Positions 44,526 through 54,656 of a stretch of 64,000 bases of DNA are shown piece by piece. The stretch comes from Brevibacterium sp. CCUG 69071 (GTDB taxonomy: Bacteria; Actinomycetota; Actinomycetes; Actinomycetales; Brevibacteriaceae): the NCBI RefSeq assembly GCF_021023135.1, contig NZ_PGFV01000001.1, positions 868,001 to 932,000 of the forward strand. The letters are read 5' to 3'. The notes beneath the pieces were generated by a model. The model was not told the DNA's origin, did no database searches, and saw nothing but the letters and a program-made list of their open reading frames with translations. The translations under genes were made by a program, and so were the position numbers. How positions within the stretch are numbered: position 1 is the stretch's first letter; every line of letters starts with the position of its first letter.

Positions 44526-44595
44526 CCGACCCGCCACAGCTGGCCGCTCCCCTGCCACAGCTGCCCACCCCGCTGCCGTAGTTGCGCACACCGTT
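44526..44595 (-). repeat. Short imperfect repeats in the comEA-comEC gap
   Basis: On the minus strand GGCAGCTGTGGCAGGGGAGC is followed by GGCCAGCTGTGGCGGG, after GCAACTACGGCAGCGGGG. The AACTAC, GCGGGG, CAGCT and GTGGC blocks appear in the same order as in one arm of the 70-bp palindrome at 41105, suggesting a decayed relative. Confidence 0.35.
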
Positions 44596-44657
44596 TCCGC
44601 AGGGGCACCGAACGTGCCCGGACCGAGCGATCCGAGGAATTCAGGAGATCCGAGGGA

Positions 44658-45533
44658 TCAGCCGACGGAGACAAGGTCTCTGAGACTCTCGAAGGTCTTA
44701 GGTCCGATGCCCTTGACGAGCAGAAGGTCATCGACGCTGCCGAACGGCTGGGTCTCCCTGTGGGCGATGATCGCCTCGGCGGTGACCGGTCCGACTCCGG
44801 GCAGCGTCTGCAGGGTCGCGGCATCCGCGGTGTTGAGGTCGATCTTGCCGCCGGCTGTCCCGGATCCAGCGCCGCTTCCCGTTCCGGACGCGGTTCCGGT
44901 GCCGCCGGCATCGGCGGTGCCGCCCGGAGGATCTCCGGCAGCGGTCGAACCGCCCGACGTTCCTGCAGAATCCCCTCCGCTCCCCTGCGCATCGGAGGAG
45001 CCCGCGGGCGGTTCCTCACCCTCGGCGGGGATGTGGATCTGCTCCCCGTCTTGGAGCACCCGGGCGAGGTTGATCGATTCGGAATCGGCATCACCCTGCA
45101 GCCCACCGGCGGCTTCGACGGCATCCTGCACCCGCGCACCGGCGCCGAGGGTGACGACCGACGGAGCGTGCACAGCACCCGTGACGTGGACGACGACCTT
45201 TCCGTTCCCGGCGGCCTCGGGCCCCGCCCTCTGGTTCGCCCCGGCCACGTTGTCCCCGGCCGGATCTGCGCCGGCCGAGCCGCCGGCGGTGTCGGACTGA
45301 CCGGCCGTCGGGTCGTGCTGTTCGGCCGGGCGGAACACATAGAGCGCAAGAAGCAGGACCGCCACCGTCGCCAGTGCCAGGGCCACGAGAACGGGCAGAC
45401 GGATCCGCCGCGCTGCGACCGGCTCCTCCTCTCCCTCGGTGTCGGCGGTGAAGACGTCTCCCGGCACCCAGCCTCCACGCTCGGCGCTGGAGTCGATGAG
45501 ACTCGCGAAGCGATCATCGGGAGACACAGCCAT
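44658..45533 (-). CDS. comEA: Competence DNA-binding protein ComEA
   Basis: 291 residues: cytoplasmic N-terminus, one helix (LPVLVALALATVAVLLLALYV), a SLBB-like beta domain (VVHVTGAVHAPSVVTLGAGA), a Gly/Ser/Thr-rich linker and a C-terminal helix-hairpin-helix pair (KIDLNTADAATLQTLPGVG and a following HREQTQPF-like segment). It captures dsDNA outside the membrane for ComEC. No Shine-Dalgarno; TAGCGT lies 6 bases before the ATG. Stop is 133 bases before comEC. Confidence 0.93.
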   Translation of the reverse strand: MAVSPDDRFASLIDSSAERGGWVPGDVFTADTEGEEEPVAARRIRLPVLVALALATVAVLLLALYVFRPAEQHDPTAGQSDTAGGSAGADPAGDNVAGANQRAGPEAAGNGKVVVHVTGAVHAPSVVTLGAGARVQDAVEAAGGLQGDADSESINLARVLQDGEQIHIPAEGEEPPAGSSDAQGSGGDSAGTSGGSTAAGDPPGGTADAGGTGTASGTGSGAGSGTAGGKIDLNTADAATLQTLPGVGPVTAEAIIAHRETQPFGSVDDLLLVKGIGPKTFESLRDLVSVG

Positions 45534-45539
45534 GCCTCG

Positions 45540-45545
45540 ACGCTA
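45540..45545 (-). promoter_or_regulatory. -10 box of leaderless comEA
   Basis: TAGCGT on the minus strand ends 6 bases before the comEA ATG. Confidence 0.45.
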
Positions 45546-45706
45546 GATCCGGCGAACCTGCCGGGCCATCCTCGGCGAGCCGCCTGTGGAAACCGCTCGC
45601 CCGTCCACAGGCCCACAGCACATCAGTCGCCGGGTCCTCCACAGGAGATCACGCGCAAGTGAGCTGCGCGTCCTGCCCGTCTGTCCGGCCGACCGTCCTC
45701 CCCGTC

Positions 45707-46582
45707 TCAGGGAGTCGTCTGCACCGTGACCCCGATCGTGCCGGGCCCGACGTGAGCGGTGATGATCGTCGAAAGCGTCCGGAACGAAGTCTCCACCCCG
45801 ATCTCCTCGAGCTTCTCGGTCAGGGCGTGCACATCCGCCGCCTCGGCGTCTCCTTCGGCCTGCTGGATCTCGACGTGGACCTGCCGATCCTCCGCAGCGA
45901 TCTCGGCGGCGGACTGCCCCGCGATCGCGACGATCCGCTCGAGCGCCTTCGACCGGGTCCGCACGCGGGCCACGGGCGTGACGACGCCGGCGCTGAGGCC
46001 GAGCACCGGGACGATCTGCAGTGCCCGGCCGAGCAGGGATGATGCGGCCCCGATGCGACCGCCTCGGCGCAGGTGTTCGAGACTTGACGGGGCGAACACG
46101 GTCCGGGTCTCCCCGGCGCACCAGTCGGCCACGGTGCCGGCGATGGAGTCCAGATCATGGCCTTGGACGATCCCCGCGGCCGCCACCGACAGTGCCCCGG
46201 CCAGGCCCGCCGAGGTGGTGCGGGAGTCGACGACGCTGATTCGAGCCGATTCGCCTTGGGCCGCGGTGACCGCCGAATCGCAAGTCCCCGAGAGGTCACC
46301 GGACATGGTCACGGTGATGATCGCCTCGGCGCCGTGGTCGATGAGGGTTGAATAGGCTTTCGTGAACTGCGCCGGAGTAGCCATCGAGGTGGAGACCTCG
46401 GCTCCCTCGGCCATCTTCGCGCACAGGTCCGCTGCACCGAGCTCACCGTCGGTGAACGCGATCCCGCCGACGAGCACGGTCAGCGGAACGACGGCGAAGA
46501 GGTCACCGGTGGTCTCGCGCAGACGCGCCTGCTCGGCATCCGAGAGCTGCGCCGTCGAGTCGGTGACCAGGCCGATCCTCAT
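45707..46582 (-). CDS. DegV family fatty-acid-binding protein
   Basis: 291 residues; start RIGLVTDSTAQLS, then STSMATPAQF and ITVTMSGDLSGTCDSA, the two-domain DegV pattern. Homologues are FakB proteins that present fatty acids to FakA kinase; no FakA gene is in the window. The ATG forms a 4-base overlap with the ugd stop. Confidence 0.92.
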   Translation of the reverse strand: MRIGLVTDSTAQLSDAEQARLRETTGDLFAVVPLTVLVGGIAFTDGELGAADLCAKMAEGAEVSTSMATPAQFTKAYSTLIDHGAEAIITVTMSGDLSGTCDSAVTAAQGESARISVVDSRTTSAGLAGALSVAAAGIVQGHDLDSIAGTVADWCAGETRTVFAPSSLEHLRRGGRIGAASSLLGRALQIVPVLGLSAGVVTPVARVRTRSKALERIVAIAGQSAAEIAAEDRQVHVEIQQAEGDAEAADVHALTEKLEEIGVETSFRTLSTIITAHVGPGTIGVTVQTTP

Positions 46583-47886
46583 GGTCGGCCCAGGGCCCGA
46601 TAGGTCCAGCCCGCGCTGCGCCACTGCTCAGGGGTCAGCACATTGCGGCCGTCGACGAGGACCTTCCCGGACACCAGCTCGGCGGTGGCCTGCGGGTCGA
46701 GGTCCCGGTACTCGCGCCATTCGGTCAGCAGCAGCACCGCATCAGATCCGGTCAGCGCCTCGGTGGTGTCGGTGACGTAGTTGAGTTCGGGGAACGTGCG
46801 GGAGGCATTGGCGATCGCCTGCGGATCGGTCACCGTGACCACCCCGCCCTGGGTCGCGATCAGGCGGGCCACGGCCAGCGCCGGCGAGTCCCGGACATCG
46901 TCGCTGTCGGGTTTAAACGCGGCGCCGAGGATCGTGATCTTCTTGCCGATAAACGAGCCGCCCAGGGTGTCGCGGGCGATGTCGACCATCCGCACCCTCC
47001 GACGCATGTTGATCGAGTCGATCTCCTTGAGGAATGCCACGGCCTGATCGGCACCGAGCTCACCGGCGCGGGCCATGAATGCCCGGATGTCCTTGGGCAG
47101 GCAGCCGCCGCCGAAGCCGAGCCCGGCGTTGAGGAACTTCCGTCCGATCCGATCGTCCATCCCGATCGCGTCGGCGAGCTGGGTGACGTCGGCGCCGGAG
47201 GCCTCGCACAGTTCGGCCATGGCGTTGATGAACGAGATCTTCGTAGCCAGGAACGAATTCGCCGCGGTCTTGACCAGCTCGGCGGTCGCGAAGTCGGTGA
47301 CCATCCGGGGAGTGTCCTCGGCGAGCATCGAGGCATAGACCTCATCGAGTCCGGCTACGGCCGGATTGTCCGCCCGACCGTCGGCGACGCCGTAGACCAG
47401 ACGATTCGGATGCAGGGTGTCATCGACGGCATGGCCTTCGCGGAGGAACTCGGGATTCCACATCATCGCCGCCCCGGTGCCGGCGATGACTCCGGCCAGA
47501 CGCTCGGCCGTGCCGACGGGAACCGTGGACTTACCCACAACCACCGACGTCGAAGTCAGGTGCGGAACGAGGGAATCGACAGCCGCATCGACATAGGTGA
47601 CATCGGCGGCGAACTCGCCGGGCTTCTGCGGAGTGCCCACACAGACGAAGTGGACTCCGGCAGCGGCGGCACGTGAGACATCGGTGGTGAATTCGAGGCT
47701 GCCCTTGTCCTGGGCCTTCACCAGCAATTCACTCAGCCCCGGTTCGAAGAAGGGCGGACGGCCCTGGGTGAGAGCCTCGATCTTGGCCTCATCGACATCG
47801 ACGCCGACGACCTCATGACCCAGCGACGCCATCGCCGCTGCATGCACCGCACCAAGATATCCGCAACCGATGACTGAAATCTTCAA
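46579..47886 (-). CDS. ugd: UDP-glucose/GDP-mannose dehydrogenase family protein
   Basis: 435 residues. Rossmann start LKISVIGCGYLGAVHA; catalytic-type segment LNAGLGFGGGCLPKDIRAF has the Cys. GKKITILGAAFKPDSDDVRDSPA is the C-terminal NAD(P) region. It oxidises UDP-glucose to UDP-glucuronate, for cell-surface sugars. TTG start at 47886 with AGGGAG 7 bases upstream. Precise sugar not seen; it may be a related UDP-sugar dehydrogenase. Confidence 0.9.
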   Translation of the reverse strand: MKISVIGCGYLGAVHAAAMASLGHEVVGVDVDEAKIEALTQGRPPFFEPGLSELLVKAQDKGSLEFTTDVSRAAAAGVHFVCVGTPQKPGEFAADVTYVDAAVDSLVPHLTSTSVVVGKSTVPVGTAERLAGVIAGTGAAMMWNPEFLREGHAVDDTLHPNRLVYGVADGRADNPAVAGLDEVYASMLAEDTPRMVTDFATAELVKTAANSFLATKISFINAMAELCEASGADVTQLADAIGMDDRIGRKFLNAGLGFGGGCLPKDIRAFMARAGELGADQAVAFLKEIDSINMRRRVRMVDIARDTLGGSFIGKKITILGAAFKPDSDDVRDSPALAVARLIATQGGVVTVTDPQAIANASRTFPELNYVTDTTEALTGSDAVLLLTEWREYRDLDPQATAELVSGKVLVDGRNVLTPEQWRSAGWTYRALGRP

Positions 47887-47993
47887 CCCGAGTCTCCCTG
47901 TGTCGTCGTGCTGTCTCGTCGTGCGACGCGGACATGCCGTTTCGCACCACACTATATGCCACGCGGTTGCACGATTTGCGGAGGTTGAAACAG

Positions 47994-47999
47994 TACCCT
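47994..47999 (+). promoter_or_regulatory. Candidate -10 box of the small membrane protein gene
   Basis: TACCCT, 7 bases before the GTG at 48007; no Shine-Dalgarno. Confidence 0.35.
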
Positions 48000-48006
48000 T
48001 GGAATT

Positions 48007-48702
48007 GTGAAGCGTTTCTTGGATTTCCTCACCAACTCACCGGCGGCGGTGACATTCGCGGTGCTCACCGTGCTCGGCATCGTGGCCTTCGCCATCCCCG
48101 GGCTGCACCCGTACGCCTGGATCATCGGGCTGATTCTGTGCCTGGGAGTGATCGTCGCCCTGCTCATGTTCCACGGAGAATGGCGACGCGCCCAGGTCCA
48201 GATCGACTCGCTGCGCCAGCAGCTGAGCACGGAGCGCGGCCGCATCGACTCGCTCGGACCGGCCGTGGTCGACGACGAGGTCACGCGGCTGCCCGATGAG
48301 GAGCGTGCGCAGCGGATCCTCGAGCTGCTGCCCGATTCGGCGGGACTCGTGCAGTCCCTGCGCCTTGACGCGACCTTCGGCACGCTCGCCGTCGACGAGC
48401 TCGAGCCCCTCAAGGCCTTCCGCAGCGAATTCGCGAAGTCGAGCTTCGACAATCCGCGCTCCCACACCGCCTTCATGAACCTCTACCGTGCCGCCGAGGC
48501 GCTGGCGATCTGGGTCGATGAGGAGACCCGGGAACTGCCCGCGGACTCCGCGAAGCGCGAGATCCGTCCCGGCGACACCCGTGAAGACGGGTGGCGTGAG
48601 TACACCGAGGCCCGCAGCCGCGGCGAGAGGCTCGGCGACCGATTCGTCTCCGCACGCTGGGAATTCAACCAGACCGCACTGGAGCTCGGCCTCATCGCCT
48701 GA
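48007..48702 (+). CDS. Two-helix membrane protein, function unknown
   Basis: 231 residues. I do not recognise the family. Two helices (FAVLTVLGIVAFAIPGL and YAWIIGLILCLGVIVALLMF), then a coiled-coil-like stretch (EWRRAQVQIDSLRQQLSTERGRI) and a soluble domain rich in charged residues ending in ARWEFNQTALELGLIA. GTG start without a Shine-Dalgarno. It is divergent from ugd and convergent with nadE. Confidence 0.75.
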   Translation: MKRFLDFLTNSPAAVTFAVLTVLGIVAFAIPGLHPYAWIIGLILCLGVIVALLMFHGEWRRAQVQIDSLRQQLSTERGRIDSLGPAVVDDEVTRLPDEERAQRILELLPDSAGLVQSLRLDATFGTLAVDELEPLKAFRSEFAKSSFDNPRSHTAFMNLYRAAEALAIWVDEETRELPADSAKREIRPGDTREDGWREYTEARSRGERLGDRFVSARWEFNQTALELGLIA

Positions 48703-48713
48703 GGCGACTCAGC

Positions 48714-49547
48714 TCAGTGCCGGATCCACCAATTGTCGGTCGGGCTCACCGGGGTGCGTCGTTTGTGCTCGGTGACGCGGTACTTCTCGATCAGCGCCGA
48801 GGCGGCGGCCGGGTCGATCTCCTTGCCTTCGAGGAAATCGTCGATCTGCTCGTAGCTCAGCCCCAGCGATGATTCGTCGGTCTGTCCCGGCTGGTCGTCG
48901 AGCAGATCCGCCGTCGGAGCCTTGTTCACGAGATGTTCGGGCGCGCCGAGGTGGCCGAGCAATGCCCGCCCCTGACGCTTGCTCAGCCCGGCCAAGGGGA
49001 CAACATCGGCGGCCCCGTCACCGAACTTCGTGAAGAAGCCCGTGACCGCCTCGGCGGCGTGATCCGTGCCGACGACGAGGAGTCGCTTCTCCCCCGCCAG
49101 CTCGAACTGGGCGATCATTCGCATGCGGGCCTTGACATTGCCCTTGCCGAAGTCCGTGATCGCCGTCCCCGTCGCAGTGAGGTACTCCTCGGCCGCGGCC
49201 TCGGTCGCCGATCCGATGTTGAAGACGAGCTCATGGTCGGCGGCGATGAAGACCAGGGCGTCCTGAGCGTCCTGCTCATCGGCCTGCACATGATGGGGCA
49301 GACGCAGCGCCCAGAACTCGGCCTCAGCGCCGCGCGCCCGCAGGTCCTCGACGGCCAGCTGGCACAGGCGTCCGGCCAGGGTGGAGTCCTGACCGCCGCT
49401 GATGCCCAGGACCAGCCCTTTGGCTCCGGTGGTCAGCACATAGTCGACGAGGAATTCGACGCGGCGCGAGATCTCCGTGGCCGGATCGATCGTCGACCGC
49501 ACACCGAGGGTGTGCCGGATCTCGTCTTGGGTGCTCGCTGTAGGCAT
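48714..49547 (-). CDS. nadE: NH3-dependent NAD+ synthetase
   Basis: 277 residues. GISGGQDSTLAGRL is the PP-loop and LGLSYEQIDDFLEGKEID the C-terminal part; there is no glutaminase domain, so ammonia is the nitrogen donor. It amidates deamido-NAD+. ATG at 49547 after GGACGGAA; frame upstream belongs to the leuS side and is not needed. Confidence 0.95.
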   Translation of the reverse strand: MPTASTQDEIRHTLGVRSTIDPATEISRRVEFLVDYVLTTGAKGLVLGISGGQDSTLAGRLCQLAVEDLRARGAEAEFWALRLPHHVQADEQDAQDALVFIAADHELVFNIGSATEAAAEEYLTATGTAITDFGKGNVKARMRMIAQFELAGEKRLLVVGTDHAAEAVTGFFTKFGDGAADVVPLAGLSKRQGRALLGHLGAPEHLVNKAPTADLLDDQPGQTDESSLGLSYEQIDDFLEGKEIDPAAASALIEKYRVTEHKRRTPVSPTDNWWIRH

Positions 49548-49582
49548 GAATGTTCCGTCCTGATCGGGTGCGACGCCGTGTC

Positions 49583-52504
49583 TCAGGCGTCGGGGACGAT
49601 GTTGACGAGCTTGGGCGCCCGTACGATGACCTTGCGGATCCCGGCTCCGCCGAGCGCCTTGACGGCATTCGGCGATTCCAGGGCCAGCTTCTCCAGCTCC
49701 GCCTCGGAGATGTCGGGATCCACTTCGAGACGTGCCCGCACCTTGCCCTTGACCTGCACCACGCAGGTGACCTGGTCGGCCACGAGATGCTGCGGATCGA
49801 CCTCGGGGAACGGAGCATAGGTGATCGTCGACTCGTGACCCAGCCGCGACCACAGCTCTTCTGCCAAGTGCGGTGCGAAGGGGGCGAGCATGATCGCCAG
49901 CGGCTCGAGCAGATCGCGATCGGCCCCGCCCTGCTTGGTGGCATGGTTGGTGAGCACGATGAGCTTCGAGATCGCCGTGTTGAAGCGCAGGTGGTCCATG
50001 TCCTCACGGACACCGGCGATGACCTGGTGGAGGACCTTGAGCGACTCGGCGTCGGAGGTTCCCTCACCGACGATGCTGCGACCGTCCGACTCGTCGACGA
50101 AGAGACGCCAGACGCGCTGCAGGAACCGGTGGGCCCCGACCACGGCGCGCGTCTCCCAGGGGCGATCCTGTTCGAGCGGTCCCATGGACATCTCGTAGAC
50201 GCGGAAGGTGTCGGCACCGTAGGCGTCGTACATCTCATCTGGCATGACCGAGTTCTTCAGGGACTTGCCGATCTTGCCGTACTCGCGGTTGACCTGCTGG
50301 CCGTTGTACCAGAAGGTCAGTTCGCCGTTGTCCTCGGTCCGCTCCTCCACCTCGGCGGCGGGGACGTACACACCGCGGGAATCCGTGTAGGCATAGGCCT
50401 GGATGTAGCCCTGGTTGACCAGGCGGTGGAACGGTTCGGAGGAGGAGATGTGGCCGAGATCGAAGAGGATCTTGTGCCAGAACCGGGCATAGAGCAGGTG
50501 GAGCACAGCGTGCTCGACGCCGCCGACGTAGAGGTCGGCGCCGCCGCGAGGCTTGCTCTCGCGCGGGCCCAGCCAGTACTCCTCATTGGCCGGGTCGACG
50601 AGCCGCTCGCTGTTGTGCGGATCGGCATAGCGCAGCTGGTACCAGGAGGAACCTGCCCAGTTGGGCATCGTGTTCGTCTCACGGTGGTACTTCTTCGGTC
50701 CGTCGCCGAGGTCGAGCTCGACCTCGACCCAGTCCCGGTTCCGGCCCAGGGCCGGTTCGGGCCGGCTGTCGGCGTCGTCGGGTTCGTAGGTCCGCGGAGC
50801 GAAGTCCTCGACCTCGGGCAGGCCCACGGGCAGCATCTCATCGGGCAGGGCGACGGGAGTGCCGTCCTCGTTGTAGACGATGGGGAAGGGTTCGCCCCAG
50901 TAGCGCTGCCGGGAGAACAGCCAGTCGCGCAGACGGTACTGGGTGGATTCGGTGGCCAGGCCCTTGCCTGCCAGCCATGCGGTGATCTCGGCCTTCGCCG
51001 CATCGACCTCGAGGCCGTTGATGTCGATCTCCTCGTTCGCCGAATTGATCATCACTCCGGGACCGGTGTAGACGGAGTCCTCGTCGTGGTCGGCCGGCGG
51101 CTGCACGGTGCGGTTATAGGGCAGCCCGAAGGTCTTCGCGAAGTCCCAGTCTCGGGGGTCTTCACCGGGCACGCCCATGACCGCGCCGGTGCCGTAGCCC
51201 ATGAGCACATAGTCGGCGATGAACACGGGGATCCGTCCGCCGGTGGCCGGATTGACGGCGTAGGAGCCGGTGAAGATGCCGGTCTTCTCGCGGCTCTGCT
51301 GACGGTCCGCGTCGGTCTTCGCCGCGGCCTCACGCTGGTAGGCGGCGATCGCCTCGGCGGGGGTCGACTCCCCTCCGCGCCAAGACTCCGGAGCGCCCGG
51401 TTCCCAGGCGGCGGCAGTCAGCTCGGTCACCTGCGGGTGCTCGGGGCTGAGCACCATGTAGGTCGCACCGAACAGGGTGTCCGGTCGGGTGGTGTAGACC
51501 TCGATCTCGGCCTCGGATTCGGCCACGGGCAGACGCAGCAGCGCACCCTTGGAGCGGCCGATCCAGTTGACCTGCATGCTGCGCACGGCACTCGGCCAGT
51601 CCAGGGAGTCGAGATCGTCGATGAGACGGTCGGCGTAGGCGGTGATACGCATGTTCCACTGCCGCAGCCGGCGAGTGTAGACGGGGAAGTTTCCGCGTTC
51701 GGACAGGCCTTCGGCGGTGACCTCCTCATTGGCCAGCACGGTGCCCAGGCCCGGGCACCAGTTGACCGGGGATTCCGAGACATAGGCGAGGCGGTAGCCC
51801 TGCAGCACGTCTTCGCGTTCGGCTGGGCTGAGTTCGGCCCAGGCACGCCCGTCGGGGGTCGCACGGGTGCCCGCGGCGAACTGCTCGATCAGCGTGCCGA
51901 TCGGGCGGGCCGCTCCCGTCGAATCCTCGCCCGGGGTGCTCGCCTCCGGGTCGTACCAGGAGTTGAAGATCTGCAGGAAGATCCACTGCGTCCACTTGAC
52001 GAAGTCATCGTCGGTGGTCGCGAAGCTGCGGCGGGCATCGTGGGCCAGGCCCAGTCGACGCAGCTGTTCGGTCATGTTCGAGATGTTCGCATCGGTGGTG
52101 ATGCGCGGGTGTTGGCCCGTCTGGACGGCGTAGAGGTCTGCGGGCAGACCGAAGGCGTCATAGGACAGGGCGTGCATGACGTTGTGTCCGCGCATCCGCT
52201 GGTAGCGGCCGAACACGTCGGTGCCCAGGTAGCCCAGGGGGTGACCGACGTGCAGACCCGCACCGGAGGGGTACGGGAACATGTCCATGATGTAGAGGGA
52301 TTCGCGCTCACTGAGATCGGCCGGGGGTCCGTAGCCGGAGGGCACATCCTGAGAGCCGAGTTCACCGGTGGCGCTGAGATCACCGCTCGGGTTCGGGGTG
52401 TGGAACGTCCCCGACTGCTCCCATGTGCTCTGCCACGACTTCTCGATCTTCTCGGCCAGCGACGCATCGTAGCGGTAGCCGGTCTCCTCAGGATTGGTCG
52501 ACAT
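49583..52504 (-). CDS. leuS: Leucyl-tRNA synthetase
   Basis: 973 residues, class [13 protein letters not shown] is the HIGH-type site near residue 80; editing domain CP1 with [19 protein letters not shown]; the KMSKS loop reads KIGKSLKNS. The unusual I for M is conservative. It adds leucine to tRNA-Leu. ATG start with GAAGGAAGG upstream. Confidence 0.97.
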   Translation of the reverse strand: MSTNPEETGYRYDASLAEKIEKSWQSTWEQSGTFHTPNPSGDLSATGELGSQDVPSGYGPPADLSERESLYIMDMFPYPSGAGLHVGHPLGYLGTDVFGRYQRMRGHNVMHALSYDAFGLPADLYAVQTGQHPRITTDANISNMTEQLRRLGLAHDARRSFATTDDDFVKWTQWIFLQIFNSWYDPEASTPGEDSTGAARPIGTLIEQFAAGTRATPDGRAWAELSPAEREDVLQGYRLAYVSESPVNWCPGLGTVLANEEVTAEGLSERGNFPVYTRRLRQWNMRITAYADRLIDDLDSLDWPSAVRSMQVNWIGRSKGALLRLPVAESEAEIEVYTTRPDTLFGATYMVLSPEHPQVTELTAAAWEPGAPESWRGGESTPAEAIAAYQREAAAKTDADRQQSREKTGIFTGSYAVNPATGGRIPVFIADYVLMGYGTGAVMGVPGEDPRDWDFAKTFGLPYNRTVQPPADHDEDSVYTGPGVMINSANEEIDINGLEVDAAKAEITAWLAGKGLATESTQYRLRDWLFSRQRYWGEPFPIVYNEDGTPVALPDEMLPVGLPEVEDFAPRTYEPDDADSRPEPALGRNRDWVEVELDLGDGPKKYHRETNTMPNWAGSSWYQLRYADPHNSERLVDPANEEYWLGPRESKPRGGADLYVGGVEHAVLHLLYARFWHKILFDLGHISSSEPFHRLVNQGYIQAYAYTDSRGVYVPAAEVEERTEDNGELTFWYNGQQVNREYGKIGKSLKNSVMPDEMYDAYGADTFRVYEMSMGPLEQDRPWETRAVVGAHRFLQRVWRLFVDESDGRSIVGEGTSDAESLKVLHQVIAGVREDMDHLRFNTAISKLIVLTNHATKQGGADRDLLEPLAIMLAPFAPHLAEELWSRLGHESTITYAPFPEVDPQHLVADQVTCVVQVKGKVRARLEVDPDISEAELEKLALESPNAVKALGGAGIRKVIVRAPKLVNIVPDA

Positions 52505-52594
52505 TACCTTCCTTCACTGACTGGGTGTGAGCGGGTTTCGACCATCGTACTCTGAACAATCCCTGATTCGACTTGGTTAGACTGCTGGAGAGAA

Positions 52595-52627
52595 GCTCAC
52601 GACGCATTTGCCCGGGCAAACGTGAGC
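52595..52627. promoter_or_regulatory. Nested palindrome upstream of fadD
   Basis: Outer arms GCTCACG/CGTGAGC (52595-52601, 52621-52627) around an inner perfect 14-base palindrome TTTGCCCGGGCAAA (52607-52620), with a 5-base bulge. It could be an operator or terminator in the divergent leuS-fadD gap. Confidence 0.5.
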
Positions 52628-52630
52628 GAT

Positions 52631-52659
52631 TTCACCTCGACCTGGCCGAGCAGTAAGAT
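52631..52659 (+). promoter_or_regulatory. Promoter of the acyl-CoA ligase gene
   Basis: TTCACC (52631-52636), 17-base spacer, TAAGAT (52654-52659). A small inverted repeat ACTGTTCAGT (52661-52670) covers the predicted start site and could be an operator. A separate TAGACT occurs at 52578. Confidence 0.5.
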
Positions 52660-52696
52660 AACTGTTCAGTAACTTATGTTCGACGAAGGAGACCTC

Positions 52697-54505
52697 ATGA
52701 GCCAAGACACAATGCCCCAGTCATCGATGCCGGCCGTCGGCTTCGAGGTCGATACAACCTCGTCGACGACCGATGTCTTCCTCGCTAAGGTCGCCGAGAA
52801 CCCCGACAATCCGACCGTGGCCAAGCCCGTCGACGATGGCTGGGAAGAGGTCAGCGCCGGTGACTTCCTCAGCCAGGTTCGGTCCGCAGCCAAGGGACTC
52901 ATCGCCGCCGGCGTCGAGGTCGGCGATCGCATCGCCATCTTCGGACCGACCTCATACGAGTGGACGCTCAGCGACTACTCCGTGTGGTTCGCCGGAGCGA
53001 TCTCGGTGCCCTTCTACGACACCTCCTCCGAAGACCAGCTCGCCTGGATGATCAAGGACGCGGCAGTCGGCCGCGGGCTCGTCTCCAGCCGCGAACATGC
53101 CGATCGTGTCCTCGCGGCGGCCGCCGCAGCCGGGGTCGATGCTCCGCAGCTGTGGATCTGGGATCAGGGAGCCTTCGCCGAACTCGAGGCGACGGGCCGC
53201 GCGGTCAGCGATGAGGCGCTCGAAGCCGCCCGCGGTCAGGTCACCGCCGACTCCGTTGCCACACTCATCTACACCTCGGGTACGACCGGCAAGCCCAAAG
53301 GCTGTGTGCTCACGCACGGCAACTTCGTGCAGACTGCGCAGGCCGCCGAGCACCAGATTCCGGTGGTCTTCGCCAAGAACATGCGCTGCCTGCTCTTCCT
53401 CCCCCAGGCCCATGTGTTCGCCCGCTTCATCGAGGTGCTCTCGATCAGCACCGGTGCCGTCCTGGCCCACCAGTCCGATCTCACGAAGCTCACCGATGCC
53501 CTCGGCAGCTTCCGACCCAGCTTCATCCTCGGCGTCCCCCGCGTCTTCGAAAAGGTCTTCAACTCGGCGTTGGCGAAGGCAGAGTCGGGAGGCAAGGACA
53601 AGATCTTCCGTCGAGCCGAGCGGGTCGCCGTGGCCTATTCGAAGGCGCTTGACGCCGGTAAGGTTCCGGCCACGCTCAAACTTCAGCATGCGCTCTTCGA
53701 CAGACTCGTCTACTCAAAGCTGCGCGCAGTGATGGGCGACAACGTCTCTCACGCAGTCTCCGGCGGCGGACCGCTCGGCACTCATCTCGGTCACTTCTTC
53801 CGCGGCATCGGTCTCGTCGTCCTCGAAGGATACGGTCTGACCGAGACCACGGCCCCGATCACGGTGAATGTGCCGGAGAAGTCGAAGATCGGCACCGTCG
53901 GGGTTCCCCTGCCCGGTGCGAGCGTCGCGATCGCCCCGGACGGCGAGATCCTGGCCAAGGGAGTCCCCGTCTTCCGGGAGTACTGGAACAACCCCGAGGC
54001 GACCGCCGAGGAATTCCACGACGGCTGGTTCGCCACCGGCGACCTCGGCTCCCTCGATGAGGATGGCTACCTCACGATCCGCGGCCGCAAGAAGGAGCTC
54101 ATCGTCACCTCGAGCGGCAAGAACATCGCTCCGGCACCGCTCGAGGACGCTCTGCGCCGCCATCCGATCATCAGCCATCCGGTGGTGGTCGGTGACAACC
54201 GGAAGTTCGTCTCAGCGCTCGTCTTCCTCGATTCCGAGATGCTGCCGACCTGGCTGAAGAACCACGACCTGCCCGAGATGGATCTGCGGGAAGCCGCGGC
54301 AGACGAAACGGTGAGGGCCACGATCGAACAGGCTATCGAACGGGTGAACAAGACGGTGTCCCGGGCCGAGGGGATCAAGAAGTTCACGATCCTGCCGGTC
54401 GAACTCAGCGAGGACAACGGCTATCTCTCGGCCAAGCAGTCGGTCAAGCGTCACCTCATCGCCAAGGACTTCGCCGCCGACATCGACGCACTCTACGAAG
54501 GCTGA
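52697..54505 (+). CDS. fadD: Long-chain fatty acid--CoA ligase (AMP-forming)
   Basis: 602 residues of the ANL superfamily. The P-loop is YTSGTTGKPKGCVLTHGN; GYGLTETTAPIT and TGDLGSLDEDGYLTI are the A5 and A7 motifs, and the C-terminal Lys region is RAEGIKKFTILPVELSEDNG. It activates fatty acids for breakdown or lipid synthesis. ATG with GAAGGAG 6 bases upstream. Divergent from leuS. Confidence 0.93.
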   Translation: MSQDTMPQSSMPAVGFEVDTTSSTTDVFLAKVAENPDNPTVAKPVDDGWEEVSAGDFLSQVRSAAKGLIAAGVEVGDRIAIFGPTSYEWTLSDYSVWFAGAISVPFYDTSSEDQLAWMIKDAAVGRGLVSSREHADRVLAAAAAAGVDAPQLWIWDQGAFAELEATGRAVSDEALEAARGQVTADSVATLIYTSGTTGKPKGCVLTHGNFVQTAQAAEHQIPVVFAKNMRCLLFLPQAHVFARFIEVLSISTGAVLAHQSDLTKLTDALGSFRPSFILGVPRVFEKVFNSALAKAESGGKDKIFRRAERVAVAYSKALDAGKVPATLKLQHALFDRLVYSKLRAVMGDNVSHAVSGGGPLGTHLGHFFRGIGLVVLEGYGLTETTAPITVNVPEKSKIGTVGVPLPGASVAIAPDGEILAKGVPVFREYWNNPEATAEEFHDGWFATGDLGSLDEDGYLTIRGRKKELIVTSSGKNIAPAPLEDALRRHPIISHPVVVGDNRKFVSALVFLDSEMLPTWLKNHDLPEMDLREAAADETVRATIEQAIERVNKTVSRAEGIKKFTILPVELSEDNGYLSAKQSVKRHLIAKDFAADIDALYEG

Positions 54506-54656
54506 TTCCCCGCGCGGTCCTCGGCGCCGTTGCTGAGGGCCGCACTGAGGACCGCGCGGGGCGCAGCCTCCTTCAGTTCCTTACCCCGTCCGGAGCTCGT
54601 TCGACGTAGGCTGGAGTCGATAGCCCATGCGGGGCCAATTTCGGGAGGAGACCACC

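Noticed and set aside
44525..45616. A long minus-strand extension of comEC through comEA (to 1137 codons)
   Set aside because: It is comEA read in another frame; comEC homology begins at about 44524.
45534..45706. DnaA-box cluster from TGTGGA/TCCACAGG words
   Set aside because: None matches TTATCCACA beyond 6-7 bases, as expected by chance.
49583..52504. Inactive KMSKS motif in LeuRS (KIGKS)
   Set aside because: The catalytic Lys residues are kept and I for M is conservative; the enzyme looks normal.
49550..52555. A 1001-codon open frame on the plus strand opposite leuS
   Set aside because: leuS carries all class I motifs; the plus frame is a by-product of GC-rich codon use with no domain.
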